Positions 1 through 9,817 are shown, numbered from the stretch's first letter. The stretch is DNA of 64,000 nt from DATKZS01 sp035527835 [NCBI: bacterium] (GCA_035527835.1 DATKZS010000102.1:1-64000), one strand, 5' to 3'. Notes: generated by a model not told the origin, from the sequence alone. Numbers and translations: made by a program.

Positions 1-480
1 TCGTCGAGTCCGTGTTTTGCCATTGGCTTCCTTCAGATTCCGCCTCGCGGCGGACACCCTTGCCTAGGCTGGCGGTTCCGCTCACCGCGGCCCGCAGAGG
101 ACTTCCACCTCCAACAGGTGCGACATGCCTGGCACACAAATGGAGCGGACGTTGGTTCCTGAAACCAACGCCCGCTCATAACCTAAGCCGAGGATAACTT
201 AAAAAGGCCCGGCTTGTTGTTCTCGGCATCCTTGCCCCTTTAGTATGCTGAACTGTGGGGTTTAGGAGTTGTCCTGTGTTGGATTCTAAGCAATCAGCGT
301 GCCATGCTGTGAATAATTTTGCGCATATTTACATTATCCTTATTAAACATGAAGTTACAATAACCGAGAGGCAAGGCCTTTGGTGCTTGGCTCATGATTT
401 TTCCCATCTTTGTGCGCAAATCGCACACGTTGTCCGCCAATATTAGATTTACATTTTATTAATCAATATGTTAATATGCC
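1..480. other. AT-rich intergenic region with mobile-element-like remnant
   Basis: No convincing gene is present. Bases 1-200 are GC-rich and open in several frames, but the short frames have no ribosome binding site and no recognisable protein. Positions 143-177 form a strong hairpin (arms 143-148/172-177 and 150-157/163-170, loop 158-162). Bases 280-480 are clearly more AT-rich than the rest of the window. A second small hairpin lies at 411-427 (TGTGCG, five-base loop, CGCACA) and could be an operator. The left part looks like the edge of a repeated or mobile element, but that is an impression only. Confidence 0.4.
143..177. repeat. Long hairpin in the left-end remnant
   Basis: Arms 150-157 (CGTTGGTT) and 163-170 (AACCAACG) pair perfectly around a five-base loop. 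They extend, after one mismatch, through six more pairs (143-148 with 172-177). It could be the terminal hairpin of a mobile element or a terminator without a T-tract. The sequence alone does not decide. Confidence 0.5.
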
Positions 481-3400
481 TCATTTATCGCGCACGATGA
501 GCGTTTTCCGCGCTTTGATACCGAGCTTGGACATGTAGCGGTACAGGGCATGACGGGAAATTCCAAGTATTTCAGCGGCTTCCTTGCGGGTCTGGGCTCT
601 GGCCAAGGCTTCTTGGATGAGTTTCTTGATCACATCGGTTTGAGCGGATTTAAGCGACGATCCTTTCCCCTCGGTTTGATTCGGTTCAGTGGGGTCCATC
701 CTGGCCTTTTGCAGGTCCAAATGCTGGGGCTCGCGGGGGATGCGGTTGGTCTGGGTAATTATAAGGGACGAGTCGTTGATGATTAATTTGTCCTCGGCGG
801 TGAGCAGCATTCTTTCCAGAATGTTCTTGAGCTCGCGCACGTTTCCGGGCCAATCATATCGGGTAATGGCCTTGAGCACCTCGGGTCCGAGCACCGGCGG
901 CTTGTTCAAGCCCATGTCTCGGGCCAGCCGGCGGATGATCTCTCCGGCCAGCACCGGCAGGTCCTCGCGGCGCTCGTGGAGCGAGGGCACGCGGATGGCC
1001 AGGACGTTAAGGCGGTAGTAGAGGTCCTCGCGGAAGCTGCCTTCGCGGACCAGGCCCTCCAGGTCGTGGTTGGTGGCGGCGATGATCCTGGAGTCCACGG
1101 TGATGCTCTTGCTGCCCCCCACCCTTCGGATGGCGCGGGTATCGAGGAACTGGAGGAGTCGGGTCTGGAGCATGAGGTCCATGTCGCCGATCTCGTCGAG
1201 GAACAGGGTCCCTCCCTCGGCCAGCTCGAGGAGCCCGCGCTTGGTGCCCCGGCTGCCGGTGAAGGCCCCGGCCTCGTGGCCGAAGAGCTCGGACTCGATC
1301 AGCGACGCCGGGATGGCCGAGCAGTTGATGGTAAGGAACGGTCCGTCGGCCCGCGGCGACTGCTGGTGGATCCAGCCGGCGAGAAAATTCTTGCCCGCCC
1401 CGCTCTTGCCGAGCAACAGGAGGTTCCCGTCGCTTTGCGCCGCGACCCGGGCCTCTTCCAACATCTGGCGCATCGCCGGCGACGGATACTGGTGAAAATC
1501 GGCGTCGGCCCCCCGGAACTCGAGGTGGTCCTTGGTCCGCGCGTGGCGGAGCTCCTCCTTAAGCGCCAGGCGCAGCCGCCGCTCGGTTTGCTCCAGCACC
1601 AGCTCCGCCTGCTTGCGCTTCTCGATGTCGCGCGCCACCCCCAGCATCCCGGTGCTCCGGCCCTGCTCGTCCCGCAGGAACGACCACTTGATCTCGGTCC
1701 AGACCGGAGAGCCGTCCTTGCGCAGGAACTGCATCTCCACGGTGAAGGCCTGGCCTCCGTGCTCATGGGCCTCCGCGCGTCCGTTCTCCACGGCCCGCTT
1801 GAAGGCCTGTCTCGCGGCCTCAGACAGTTCGGGAGACATGAGCTTATCCGGGGAAGCGCCGATCAGCTCCTCGGGGCTATAGCCGGTAAGGCTTGCGATC
1901 GAGGGGCTGATATAGGTCATGCGCGAGTCCCGGTCAATGGTCCAGATCACGTCGGTCACGTTCTCGGCGTGGAGCCGGTATTTTCGCTCGCTCTCGAGCA
2001 GGGCCTGCTCGGCCTTTTTACGCTCGGTGATGTCGGTGTTGACCCCGATCCAGCGGAAAAGATTTCCGCCCTTTTCCGGGATGCCCATTCCGCGGCTGGA
2101 GACGAAGACATATGATCCGTCTTTCCTCCTGACCCGGTATTCCTCGTTGAAAGGGGCGCCCCTGCTCACGGTCCGGGCCACCGCCTCCAGGTACCGTTTC
2201 CGGTCGTCCCGGTGGATCAGCTTGTTGCCCTCGAACAGATCGCGGGGGAACTCGCCGGGCGGGTAGCCGAACATGGCGTCCACGTCGCCGTACCACTCGA
2301 AGCGCCTGGTGTCCCAGTTCCATTCAAAGATGAGGTCCGAGGCGATGGTGGCGGCCGCCCGGAAACTTTCCTCCGACTGGCGCAGCGCCTCCATGGCCTT
2401 GCGCGCCTGTGTTATGTCCCGCGTGATCACCTGGATGGCGTAAGCCCGACCGTCCCGTTTCAACAGGGAGGGGAAACTCTCGACCCAGATGTCTTGTTGT
2501 CCTTTCTTGACCCTTAGCTGCACCGGGCTGATCTGCTCACCCTGCAATAGTCGGGAAAAAATGTTCGCGAATCCTGGGATGTCTTCCTGGTGAAACGGCG
2601 AGAAGGTGTTCAAATTTTCCCCCGCTATCTCATCCCGGGTCAGGGCCACGAAATCAACCCCAGCCTGGTTGACGTCGAGGATTGTGCCGTCGAGTCCGAT
2701 GATGGCAATGGATTCGGGCGAGGAATCGAAGAGCAGGCGGTATTTTTCCTCGCTTTGGCGGATGGCCTGTTCCGCCTGCTTGTGCAGGGTGATGTCGGTG
2801 ACGGCGCCGATCCAGCGCTCGAGCCTGCCCTGTTCGTCCAGGACCATGGTCCCCCGGCTCGCGACCTCCAGGAATTCGCCGCCCTTTTTCCGTATCCGGT
2901 ACTCCTGGTAATAGGGCTTGCCGGCGAGCAGAGTCTCGCGCACCGCGGCGAAAACCCGCTCGCGGTCCTCGGGATGGATCAGCAGGTTGTAGTCATCCAA
3001 TAGCGGCGGGAATTCGCCGGGGCCGAAGCCGAAGAGGGCGTCCACGTCTCCGAACCAGTTGAGCTGGCCGGTTTTGACATCGTATTCATAGATCAGGTCG
3101 CTCGCGCACTGGGCCGCGATGCGGAACCTCTCCTCGGAGCGCTGGAGCGCTTCTTCCGCCTTTCTCCGGTCCGTTACGTCCTCGGTATGGACCAGGACGA
3201 GGTCGGCGGACACGGGGGCCACTTTCGCGGCGATGCGCCTGGTTTGGCCGGTGGTGCGGTAATGGTAGTCATATTCCCCATTTATGGTGGTACGTTCGTC
3301 AAAGCCGCGTTTGAGGTCGGCCAGGATCTCGGGCCGGTCCGCGTACATCTGGCTCGCCTTCATGCCCAGGAATTCATTCATGTGGCCTGAGGTGATCGCG

Positions 3401-4317
3401 TCCGCCGCGTCATTGTATTCCTCCAGGACGAAATCGTCGCCCTGCCGGCGCCAGGTGTAGGTGGGGACCGGGAAGCCCTTGTACTGCGCACGCGAGCGCT
3501 CCTCGCTCTCGCGCAGCGCCTGCTCCGCCGCGAGCCGGTCGGTGATGTCTATGAAGGTGTTGAGCCGGCACAACTGGCCGTTGCGATACAGGCTCGCGGC
3601 CATGATCTCCTGGTCCCTGATTTCGCCGTCGCGGCGCACGATCTTGGTAACGAAGTGCGGGTCGCTGGGGACCGACTTCAGCCAGTTCCTGGCCCGCTCG
3701 ATGAGCAGGGGCATGTGCTCGGGGGCGATGGTATTGATGATCGGGGTGTTCTTGGCTTCCTCCAGGTCCTTGAAGCCGTAGATGGCCAGTCCGGCCGGGT
3801 TCATGTAGATCAGCCGGAAGCGGTCGTCAATCAGGGCGATGCCGTTCAACGACTGCTCGGCGATGAGCTGGAAGATGTCGTCGCCGCAGTCCTGCATCAA
3901 TTGAATGATATGGGCCGTGGCCGCCTGGTCGGAAATGGCGCAGGCGCAGATCGGCTCATGGTCCGTAAAACCGAACGGCACGAAATGAATTTTCGCCCGG
4001 GCCTCGGCGCCGTCCCCGTGAAACATGAGGTATTCCCGGCTCTCCACCTTCTTGCCGGACAGACAGGCCGCCACGTCTTGGTGGAAGCGGGTCCTGTCCT
4101 CGCTGCCGCGCCAGAGGGCTTCGTGGATTTCGGCGGGGTCAGAGGGAGAGTAATTGAACCGCTTGAGAAATGCGTGGTTCGCGGAGAGCAAGGCCCCGTT
4201 CTGGTAGAACAGGAAGCTGGTGTCCATGGCGAGGAGTCGGGGGAGAATGTCGTTTTCAAAGGTCTCCCAGGCGAGTTTGGCCGTCGCGTATTTTCCTGGT
4301 TCATCCATGACTGGCAC
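481..4317 (-). CDS. Seven-PAS sensor fused to sigma-54 AAA+ activator and Fis-type HTH
   Basis: This 1278-residue protein has about seven PAS/PAC modules over residues 30-905; five of them begin with SEE(R/K/S)-type linkers. A short coiled linker leads to a sigma-54 interaction AAA+ domain (about 940-1165) and a C-terminal Fis-like helix-turn-helix. Walker A reads GKSGAGKN and Walker B GGTLFLDEIGD. The sigma-54 contact loop reads GAFTGS, where nearly all family members have GAFTGA. There is no receiver and no kinase domain, so the signal probably enters through the PAS domains directly, as in other single-component activators. The start is GTG at 4317, with ATG at 4308 as an alternative; neither has a strong Shine-Dalgarno. 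It lies 75 bases after a response regulator of the same output class and is probably co-transcribed with it. The signal and target promoters are unknown. Confidence 0.9.
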   Translation of the reverse strand: MPVMDEPGKYATAKLAWETFENDILPRLLAMDTSFLFYQNGALLSANHAFLKRFNYSPSDPAEIHEALWRGSEDRTRFHQDVAACLSGKKVESREYLMFHGDGAEARAKIHFVPFGFTDHEPICACAISDQAATAHIIQLMQDCGDDIFQLIAEQSLNGIALIDDRFRLIYMNPAGLAIYGFKDLEEAKNTPIINTIAPEHMPLLIERARNWLKSVPSDPHFVTKIVRRDGEIRDQEIMAASLYRNGQLCRLNTFIDITDRLAAEQALRESEERSRAQYKGFPVPTYTWRRQGDDFVLEEYNDAADAITSGHMNEFLGMKASQMYADRPEILADLKRGFDERTTINGEYDYHYRTTGQTRRIAAKVAPVSADLVLVHTEDVTDRRKAEEALQRSEERFRIAAQCASDLIYEYDVKTGQLNWFGDVDALFGFGPGEFPPLLDDYNLLIHPEDRERVFAAVRETLLAGKPYYQEYRIRKKGGEFLEVASRGTMVLDEQGRLERWIGAVTDITLHKQAEQAIRQSEEKYRLLFDSSPESIAIIGLDGTILDVNQAGVDFVALTRDEIAGENLNTFSPFHQEDIPGFANIFSRLLQGEQISPVQLRVKKGQQDIWVESFPSLLKRDGRAYAIQVITRDITQARKAMEALRQSEESFRAAATIASDLIFEWNWDTRRFEWYGDVDAMFGYPPGEFPRDLFEGNKLIHRDDRKRYLEAVARTVSRGAPFNEEYRVRRKDGSYVFVSSRGMGIPEKGGNLFRWIGVNTDITERKKAEQALLESERKYRLHAENVTDVIWTIDRDSRMTYISPSIASLTGYSPEELIGASPDKLMSPELSEAARQAFKRAVENGRAEAHEHGGQAFTVEMQFLRKDGSPVWTEIKWSFLRDEQGRSTGMLGVARDIEKRKQAELVLEQTERRLRLALKEELRHARTKDHLEFRGADADFHQYPSPAMRQMLEEARVAAQSDGNLLLLGKSGAGKNFLAGWIHQQSPRADGPFLTINCSAIPASLIESELFGHEAGAFTGSRGTKRGLLELAEGGTLFLDEIGDMDLMLQTRLLQFLDTRAIRRVGGSKSITVDSRIIAATNHDLEGLVREGSFREDLYYRLNVLAIRVPSLHERREDLPVLAGEIIRRLARDMGLNKPPVLGPEVLKAITRYDWPGNVRELKNILERMLLTAEDKLIINDSSLIITQTNRIPREPQHLDLQKARMDPTEPNQTEGKGSSLKSAQTDVIKKLIQEALARAQTRKEAAEILGISRHALYRYMSKLGIKARKTLIVRDK

Positions 4318-4392
4318 CGGGCCCGAACGGATTCATCGCCGCTCGGTTTCCGCCTTCCTCTATTCTTCGGCGCGCGAGGATCAAGGCCGGCC

Positions 4393-5811
4393 TCATTCCA
4401 TGTTGAGGCGGCGCATCATCTGTTGCAGGCTCTGGCGGGTGAGCCCGATGCGCTCGGCGGCCCTGGTCTTGTTGCCGGACTCCGCCAAGAGCGCGGCCTG
4501 GATCATGCGGCGCTTGAGCCGGTCCACGGCCTCCATCAGCGATCCGCCCTCGGCCCGCGCGGCGATCTCGTGGGCCGTGGACTCGCGGACCCGGGAGGAC
4601 AAGGACTCTGGGGTCAGGATGTCGCCCTCCGCCAGCATCACCGCGCGCTCGATCTCGTTCTCCAGCTCGCGCACGTTGCCGGGGTAGGCGTAAGCTTCCA
4701 GGAACCTCATGGCCTCCTCGCTGATCCGGGTCACGCTCCGTCCGAATCTTCTACAGGCCCGGTCCAGAAAATGGTGCGCGAGCAGCGGCACGTCGTCCGG
4801 CCGCTCCCGGAGCGGAGGGATCCGCACCGGGATCACCGAGAGACGGTAATACAGGTCCTCCCTGAACTTGCCCTCCTTCACGTATTGTTCCAGGTCCTTA
4901 TTGGTCGCCGCGATCACCCGGACGTCAACCTTGCGTTGCTCGTTCTCCCCTACCCGCTTGACCTCGCCCTCCTGCACGACCCGCAGCAGCCGGACCTGCA
5001 TCGCCGGAGAGGTCTCCGCGATCTCGTCCAAAAACACCGTGCCGCCGTCCGCCTCCTCGAACAGCCCCTTCTTGTCCGCCACCGCGCCGGTGAACGCCCC
5101 CTTCTTGTGGCCAAACAGCTCGCTCTCCAGGAGGCTGTCGGTGAGCGCGCCGCAGTTCTGGGCCAGGAATTTCCGGTCGCGCCGCGCCGAATTGAAATGG
5201 ATGGCCTTGGCCACCAATTCCTTGCCCGTGCCGGTCTCGCCCAGGACCAGCACCGTGACCGTCGAGTCCGATACCTTCTCCAGCATGGCGAACACCTTCT
5301 GCATGGCCTGGCTCTTGCCCACGATCTCGCTGAAGCTGTACTTGTCCCGCGCCGCTTTCCGAAGCGACTCGTACTCCGCCTTGAGCTTCTCGTGGGCCGC
5401 TTCCAGGTCCTTCACCAGCCGCTGGTTCTCCCGCACCAGGGCGTAGCGCTCGGCCGCCTGGTTCACCGTGATCTTGAGCTCCGCCGGCTCCCACGGCTTG
5501 GTCAGATACCGCCACACCTCGCCCGCGTTGATCGCGGTAATCAGGTCGTCAATGTCAGTGTAGCCGGACAGCACGATCCGCACCGCGTCGGGCCGGAGCT
5601 CGCGCGCGGCCTTCAAGACCTCGACCCCCGTGATCCGCGGCATCCGCTGGTCCGCAACCACCACCGCCACCTCGTTTGTCTTCAGCAGCTCGATCGCGTC
5701 CTCCGGCGCCGTCGCCGCCAGCACCTCGTAATCCTCCTCGAACGTCAGCGTCAGCGACTCCACGATCCCCGGCTCGTCGTCAACGATCAATATGCGTTCT
5801 TTCGACCCCAT
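4393..5811 (-). CDS. NtrC-family response regulator
   Basis: The 472-residue protein has a receiver domain (about 5-118; phospho-acceptor D54, conserved K105), a sigma-54 AAA+ domain (Walker A GETGTGKE at 191-198, canonical GAFTGA at 238-243, Walker B near 257-264) and a Fis-type HTH at the C-terminus. I chose ATG 5811 because a strong GAGGTG Shine-Dalgarno precedes it and it starts directly at the receiver fold; the open frame runs further upstream into the preceding gene. The stop of the methyltransferase lies 14 bases upstream, so the two are likely one operon. No cognate histidine kinase is adjacent, so the partner is unknown. Confidence 0.92.
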   Translation of the reverse strand: MGSKERILIVDDEPGIVESLTLTFEEDYEVLAATAPEDAIELLKTNEVAVVVADQRMPRITGVEVLKAARELRPDAVRIVLSGYTDIDDLITAINAGEVWRYLTKPWEPAELKITVNQAAERYALVRENQRLVKDLEAAHEKLKAEYESLRKAARDKYSFSEIVGKSQAMQKVFAMLEKVSDSTVTVLVLGETGTGKELVAKAIHFNSARRDRKFLAQNCGALTDSLLESELFGHKKGAFTGAVADKKGLFEEADGGTVFLDEIAETSPAMQVRLLRVVQEGEVKRVGENEQRKVDVRVIAATNKDLEQYVKEGKFREDLYYRLSVIPVRIPPLRERPDDVPLLAHHFLDRACRRFGRSVTRISEEAMRFLEAYAYPGNVRELENEIERAVMLAEGDILTPESLSSRVRESTAHEIAARAEGGSLMEAVDRLKRRMIQAALLAESGNKTRAAERIGLTRQSLQQMMRRLNME

Positions 5812-5825
5812 GCCCTCACCTCTTT

Positions 5826-6548
5826 TCACCCGCTCTTTTTGTGAACCACCAGGGTGGTGGTGGCCCTTCTGGTGATCAGGGCCAGTTTTAATAACGGGCT
5901 TAGCTGGTGCTGCCTTATCTGGTACCCGATGATTTCGCAATGATCCACGGCGTTGCACATGCTTTTCAGCTCGTGGTGAGACAGGTAGGACACCAACGGC
6001 GGGCCCAGGTTGATGAGCTCCAGGATCCGGGTCCTGCCCGTGGTTACCTTCTCTCCCAGCTTTTTTACGTAGAAGGCCAGGTCCATGGCCAGCGACGTGC
6101 TGTAAGTAGGCTCGAGGATTATGAGGAACCCGTTGTCTTCGACCAGGCGCAGAGAATGCCGAATGGCGGTGAGGGCGTTGTTCTTCGATTCCCGTCTCGA
6201 TTTGCCCACCAGGTGGTGCAACACCGCGGAGAGGACCGCGAACCTGAATTTGCCTTTCAGGGACGCCACGAATTCCGCGTCCAGTATGGACCCCCGGAGC
6301 GTCCGGCAGCCGGTCCTCACACTGGCGCTCGTCAAACAGGCCGGGCTTATGTCTATGCCGCAGAGCTCGGTGATCCCGGTCTCATTTTTTATATACTCGA
6401 GAATGTTACCCGTGCCACAGCCTATGTCCACCAGGGAGTCGTCGTCGCGCCGGAGCTGGTTGATGATCTCCACCGCGTACTTGAGCCTTTGCGGGGAATA
6501 CTCCCGGGCTTCGCCATCAAAGTAGGACAGTGTGCCTTGATCAATCAT
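5826..6548 (-). CDS. Class I SAM-dependent methyltransferase
   Basis: The 240-residue protein has glycine-rich motif I (DIGCGTGN, residues 41-48), which binds S-adenosylmethionine, and an acidic residue after strand 2 (CGIDIS). The central region is LVDIG...LRGSILDAEF, as in UbiE/Methyltransf_11-like enzymes. The substrate cannot be read from sequence. It lies between sppA (72 bases upstream) and the response regulator (14 bases downstream), all on one strand. ATG 6548 is preceded by a GGGAAAG Shine-Dalgarno-like stretch. Confidence 0.8.
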   Translation of the reverse strand: MIDQGTLSYFDGEAREYSPQRLKYAVEIINQLRRDDDSLVDIGCGTGNILEYIKNETGITELCGIDISPACLTSASVRTGCRTLRGSILDAEFVASLKGKFRFAVLSAVLHHLVGKSRRESKNNALTAIRHSLRLVEDNGFLIILEPTYSTSLAMDLAFYVKKLGEKVTTGRTRILELINLGPPLVSYLSHHELKSMCNAVDHCEIIGYQIRQHQLSPLLKLALITRRATTTLVVHKKSG

Positions 6549-6620
6549 CGGTCTTTCCCGGCGCCGGCCCCTGCTTTCGCCAGGACCACAAGGGCGGGAT
6601 GGCCCCTCGAGGCTGAGGTT

Positions 6621-8315
6621 TCATCGCACCGCCGCGGGTTCCGGCATCACGGCCAGCGGCGTGCCCGGGGCCCAGAGGCCCTGGGCGCGCAGGGCATGGA
6701 CGAGCTCGCGCTCGTGAGGAGCGAGGACCATGGCCTCCACGCTCTCGCTCACGCGGCCGGTGATGAGCTTCCAGAAAGTCACGGGCTCGTGGCCGTACAC
6801 CAGCTCGACCTCCTTGCCGGCCGGCACTCCGAGCAGCCGCTTTGTTTCCGCGATGGCCTCCTCGAACCCGCCGAGCTTGTCCACCAGCCCGATCTTTTTG
6901 GCCTGCTCCCCGGTCCAGATGCGGCCGCGGCCGATCTCGTTCACCGCATCCTTTTGCATGCCCCTTCCGGCGCCGACCCTGGAGGTGAACAGGTCGTAGA
7001 GGGACGCGATGGTATCGTGGACCTTGGCCATCTCGTCGGCGGTGGCCCGGCGGTCCAGCCGGCCCATCTCCGAATACTTGCCCCGCCCGATCACCGCCGT
7101 GCCCACCTGGATTTTTTCGAGCAGCTTGCCCAGACTGATCTGGGCGGTGAGGATGCCGATGGAGCCGGTGATCGTGCCCGGCTGGGCCACGATGGAGGAT
7201 GCGCCGCAGGAGACGTAATAGCCGCCCGACCCGGCCACGTCCGACATCGAGACCACCACCGGCTTCTTGAGCTTGACCCGCTGGGTGGCCCGCCAGATCA
7301 GGTCCGAGGCCAGGGCCGAGCCGCCGCCCGAGTCCACCCGGAAGATCACCGCCGCGATGGAATCGTCGTCAAGCGCCTTCTCGAACCGCCTTACCATCGG
7401 CCCGCTCGCCATGATGCTCCCGGTCGAGAACGGTCCCGTCGGCGCCTCGCCGGACACGATGTTGCCGACACCATAGATCACGGCGACCCGCGGCCCGCCC
7501 AGCCGCTTTTTCATGCTGATCTCGCGGCCGTAATCGCGCTCCGGCACCGCCTTGCCCCCGGCCTCGGCCACGATCTCGTCCAGGTACTTGATGCCGTCAA
7601 TCGCGCCGGCTTCCTCGTACTTTTCGGGAATGAACCACGCCGCGTCCACCCATTCCGCGGCCTTCTCCTTGCTCACCTTGCGGCCCTGGCTGATGCCGGT
7701 GAGGAACTGGTCGTAGAGGCTGTCGAGGATGGCGTTTTGCACCTCCCGCTCCGCCTGCGACATGTCCCGGCGCGCGATCATGTCCGCCGCCGACTTGTAC
7801 TCCGCGATCTGGTCCACCTGCACGTCCACGTAAATCTTGTCCCACAGCCCGCCCAGGTAAAAGCGGAAGGTGGCGAGCCCGGTGAGGCCCAGGGTGGACG
7901 CCGGGCTGAGATAGATCTTGTCGCAGGCGCTGGCCACGTAATACTCGATGTTGCCGCCGCCCTCCAGCTCCAGGTACGCGTACACCGGCTTGCCGGAGGC
8001 CCGGAGCCGCTCGAGCGCGGCCCGGAACTCCTGCGCCTTGCCGAAGCTGTAGCCCGCGGTCTCGATCCGCGCCACCACCGCCTTGACCCGGCCGTCCTTG
8101 GCCGCTTCCTTGAGCAGCATCAGCTTGTCCAGCACCGTGGGCTCCGGCGCCTGGAACAGGCTCATGATCGGGTTCCACGGCACGCTCTCCGGGATCCTGC
8201 CGCCCAAGTCCACCACCACCACCGCGTCCCGCGCGATCAGCGGCCCGCGCGCGCCCATCAGTCCGGCGATCGCCGCCAGCAAGACCATTACCAGGACCAG
8301 TCTCGATTTTTTCAT
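6621..8315 (-). CDS. sppA: Signal peptide peptidase SppA (protease IV, 67K type)
   Basis: The 564-residue protein degrades cleaved signal peptides in the inner membrane. An N-terminal hydrophobic segment (about 5-22) anchors it. The two halves each carry a ClpP/crotonase-like fold. The catalytic dyad is visible: Lys174 in AEYKSAAD and Ser363 in AGSGGYY, matching Lys209 and Ser409 of the E. coli enzyme. Full length supports the 67K type rather than short SppA. ATG 8315 is chosen because GGGAGG precedes it and the signal anchor follows at once; the open frame extends 57 bases further upstream without support. Confidence 0.93.
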   Translation of the reverse strand: MKKSRLVLVMVLLAAIAGLMGARGPLIARDAVVVVDLGGRIPESVPWNPIMSLFQAPEPTVLDKLMLLKEAAKDGRVKAVVARIETAGYSFGKAQEFRAALERLRASGKPVYAYLELEGGGNIEYYVASACDKIYLSPASTLGLTGLATFRFYLGGLWDKIYVDVQVDQIAEYKSAADMIARRDMSQAEREVQNAILDSLYDQFLTGISQGRKVSKEKAAEWVDAAWFIPEKYEEAGAIDGIKYLDEIVAEAGGKAVPERDYGREISMKKRLGGPRVAVIYGVGNIVSGEAPTGPFSTGSIMASGPMVRRFEKALDDDSIAAVIFRVDSGGGSALASDLIWRATQRVKLKKPVVVSMSDVAGSGGYYVSCGASSIVAQPGTITGSIGILTAQISLGKLLEKIQVGTAVIGRGKYSEMGRLDRRATADEMAKVHDTIASLYDLFTSRVGAGRGMQKDAVNEIGRGRIWTGEQAKKIGLVDKLGGFEEAIAETKRLLGVPAGKEVELVYGHEPVTFWKLITGRVSESVEAMVLAPHERELVHALRAQGLWAPGTPLAVMPEPAAVR

Positions 8316-8384
8316 CGTATCCCTCCCTTTGGAGTTCGGCGGCGCCGCTGTCATTGGCGTTCCCTTGAGCATTGAAATTGAATT

Positions 8385-8459
8385 AACCGCGGAGGCGCAG
8401 AGAACGCGGAGATAATTTTACTATAATTTTTTTTCCGCGTTCTCTGCGTCTCCGCGGTT
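8385..8459. repeat. Intergenic inverted repeat, GCGGAGACGCAGAG family, copy 1
   Basis: Arms 8385-8410 and 8434-8459 are complementary at 25 of 26 positions, the exception being a G-U-type change. They flank an AT-rich loop. The element lies between trmFO and sppA. Its arm is nearly identical to the element at 9818-9897 on the other side of trmFO. A bidirectional terminator or a mobile hairpin is possible. Confidence 0.9.
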
Positions 8460-8495
8460 TTAAAAATCTCATCCATCAATGCGGCCGTAAAAGCA

Positions 8496-9800
8496 TTATG
8501 ACACTATCTCTCTCCATGTTTTCATATCGGCGAGCGCCCTGTCAACCATCGCCTGCTTGCGCGCGCTCTTCTTCACGGCGGCGTTCAGGGGGGCGAGGAT
8601 GCCGAAGTTGGCGTTCATGGGCTGGAAGTCCTCCCGGGCGGAATCGGTGATGTATGCGATGAGCGCGCCGGTCATGGTGGTGGGAGGCGGGACCGCGGGC
8701 CCCTTGCCCTGCACTTGCCGGGCCGCGTTCAGGCCGGCGATGATGCCCATGGCCGCGCTCTCCAGGTAGCCCTCCACCCCCGTGATCTGCCCCGCGAACA
8801 AGACGCGCGGCTCGGAGCGGAGCGACAAATCGGAAGAGAGCAGGCGGGGCGAGTGGATGAACGTGTTGCGGTGAATGCTGCCCAGGCGCGCGAACTCGGC
8901 GCGGCCGAGGCCCGGGATCATCCGGAACACCCGCTCCTGCTCCGGGCGCCTCAGCCGCGTCTGAAAACCCACCATGTTGTACAGCGTGGCCTCCGCGTTG
9001 TCCTGCCGAAGCTGCGCCACCGCGTGCGGCCTTTTCCCCGTGCGCGGGTCAACAAGCCCCACCGGCTTCATCGGCCCGTGCGCCGGCGTCTCGCGGCCCC
9101 GCTCCGCCATCACCTCGATGGGCAGGCAACCCTCGAAAACCTTAAGCTCCTCGAACGCGCGCGGAGCGGTCTTGGCGCCCGCGAGCAGCGCGTCCACGAA
9201 CGCCTCGTACTCCTCCCTGCTCAGCGGGCAATTAATATAGTCGTCGCCCCCGCCCTTGCCGTAGCGCGACGCCCGGAAGGCCACCCGCATGTCCACGCTC
9301 TGGGCGAACACCACCGGCGCGATGGCGTCGTAGAAAAACAGGCCGTCCGCGGCGGTGAGCCGGGCAATGTCCGCGGCCAGCGCGTCGGAGGTGAGCGGAC
9401 CGCTCGCGATGATCACCGTCCCCGCGGCCGGCACCGCCGAGACCTCCTCCCGCGCGATCTCGACGCCGGGCAGCGCCTGAACCGCCTCCGTCATCCGCTT
9501 GGCGAACCGCTCCCGGTCCACCGCCAGCGCCGCGCCCGCCGGCACCGCCGTGGCCCGGGCGGCCCGCATCACCAGCGAGTCCAATAGCTCCATCTCCGCC
9601 TTGAGCAGGCCCGAGGCGTTGGTCACCGCGTCGGCCTTGAGCGAGTTCGAGCACACCAGCTCTGAAAGCAGCCCCGTCTGGTGCGCCGGCGTCATCTTTT
9701 CCGGCCGCATCTCGAAGAGCCGGACCGTGAGCCCCGCCCTTGCCAGTCTCCACGCGGCCTCGCAACCCGCCAGGCCGCCGCCGATGATCGTGACTTCCAT
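8496..9800 (-). CDS. trmFO: Methylenetetrahydrofolate--tRNA-(uracil-54-C5)-methyltransferase
   Basis: The 434-residue flavoprotein makes ribothymidine at tRNA position 54 using methylene-THF and FADH2. The N-terminal dinucleotide-binding motif GGGLAGCEAAW, followed by FEMRPEKMTPAHQT and the SNSLKAD stretch, is diagnostic of TrmFO and separates it from MnmG. Length is normal for the family. It is bracketed by two near-identical inverted repeats (8385-8459 and 9818-9897). ATG 9800 has only a weak, distant AAGGA upstream. Confidence 0.96.
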   Translation of the reverse strand: MEVTIIGGGLAGCEAAWRLARAGLTVRLFEMRPEKMTPAHQTGLLSELVCSNSLKADAVTNASGLLKAEMELLDSLVMRAARATAVPAGAALAVDRERFAKRMTEAVQALPGVEIAREEVSAVPAAGTVIIASGPLTSDALAADIARLTAADGLFFYDAIAPVVFAQSVDMRVAFRASRYGKGGGDDYINCPLSREEYEAFVDALLAGAKTAPRAFEELKVFEGCLPIEVMAERGRETPAHGPMKPVGLVDPRTGKRPHAVAQLRQDNAEATLYNMVGFQTRLRRPEQERVFRMIPGLGRAEFARLGSIHRNTFIHSPRLLSSDLSLRSEPRVLFAGQITGVEGYLESAAMGIIAGLNAARQVQGKGPAVPPPTTMTGALIAYITDSAREDFQPMNANFGILAPLNAAVKKSARKQAMVDRALADMKTWREIVS

Positions 9801-9817
9801 TTCTCGACAGTGTTCCT

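Noticed and set aside
3655-8375. Long plus-strand open frames (729 and 822 codons) over the regulator and sppA genes
   Set aside because: They lie opposite clear genes, use arginine-, proline- and histidine-rich shadow sequence typical of GC-rich DNA, and have no recognisable domain or ribosome binding site.
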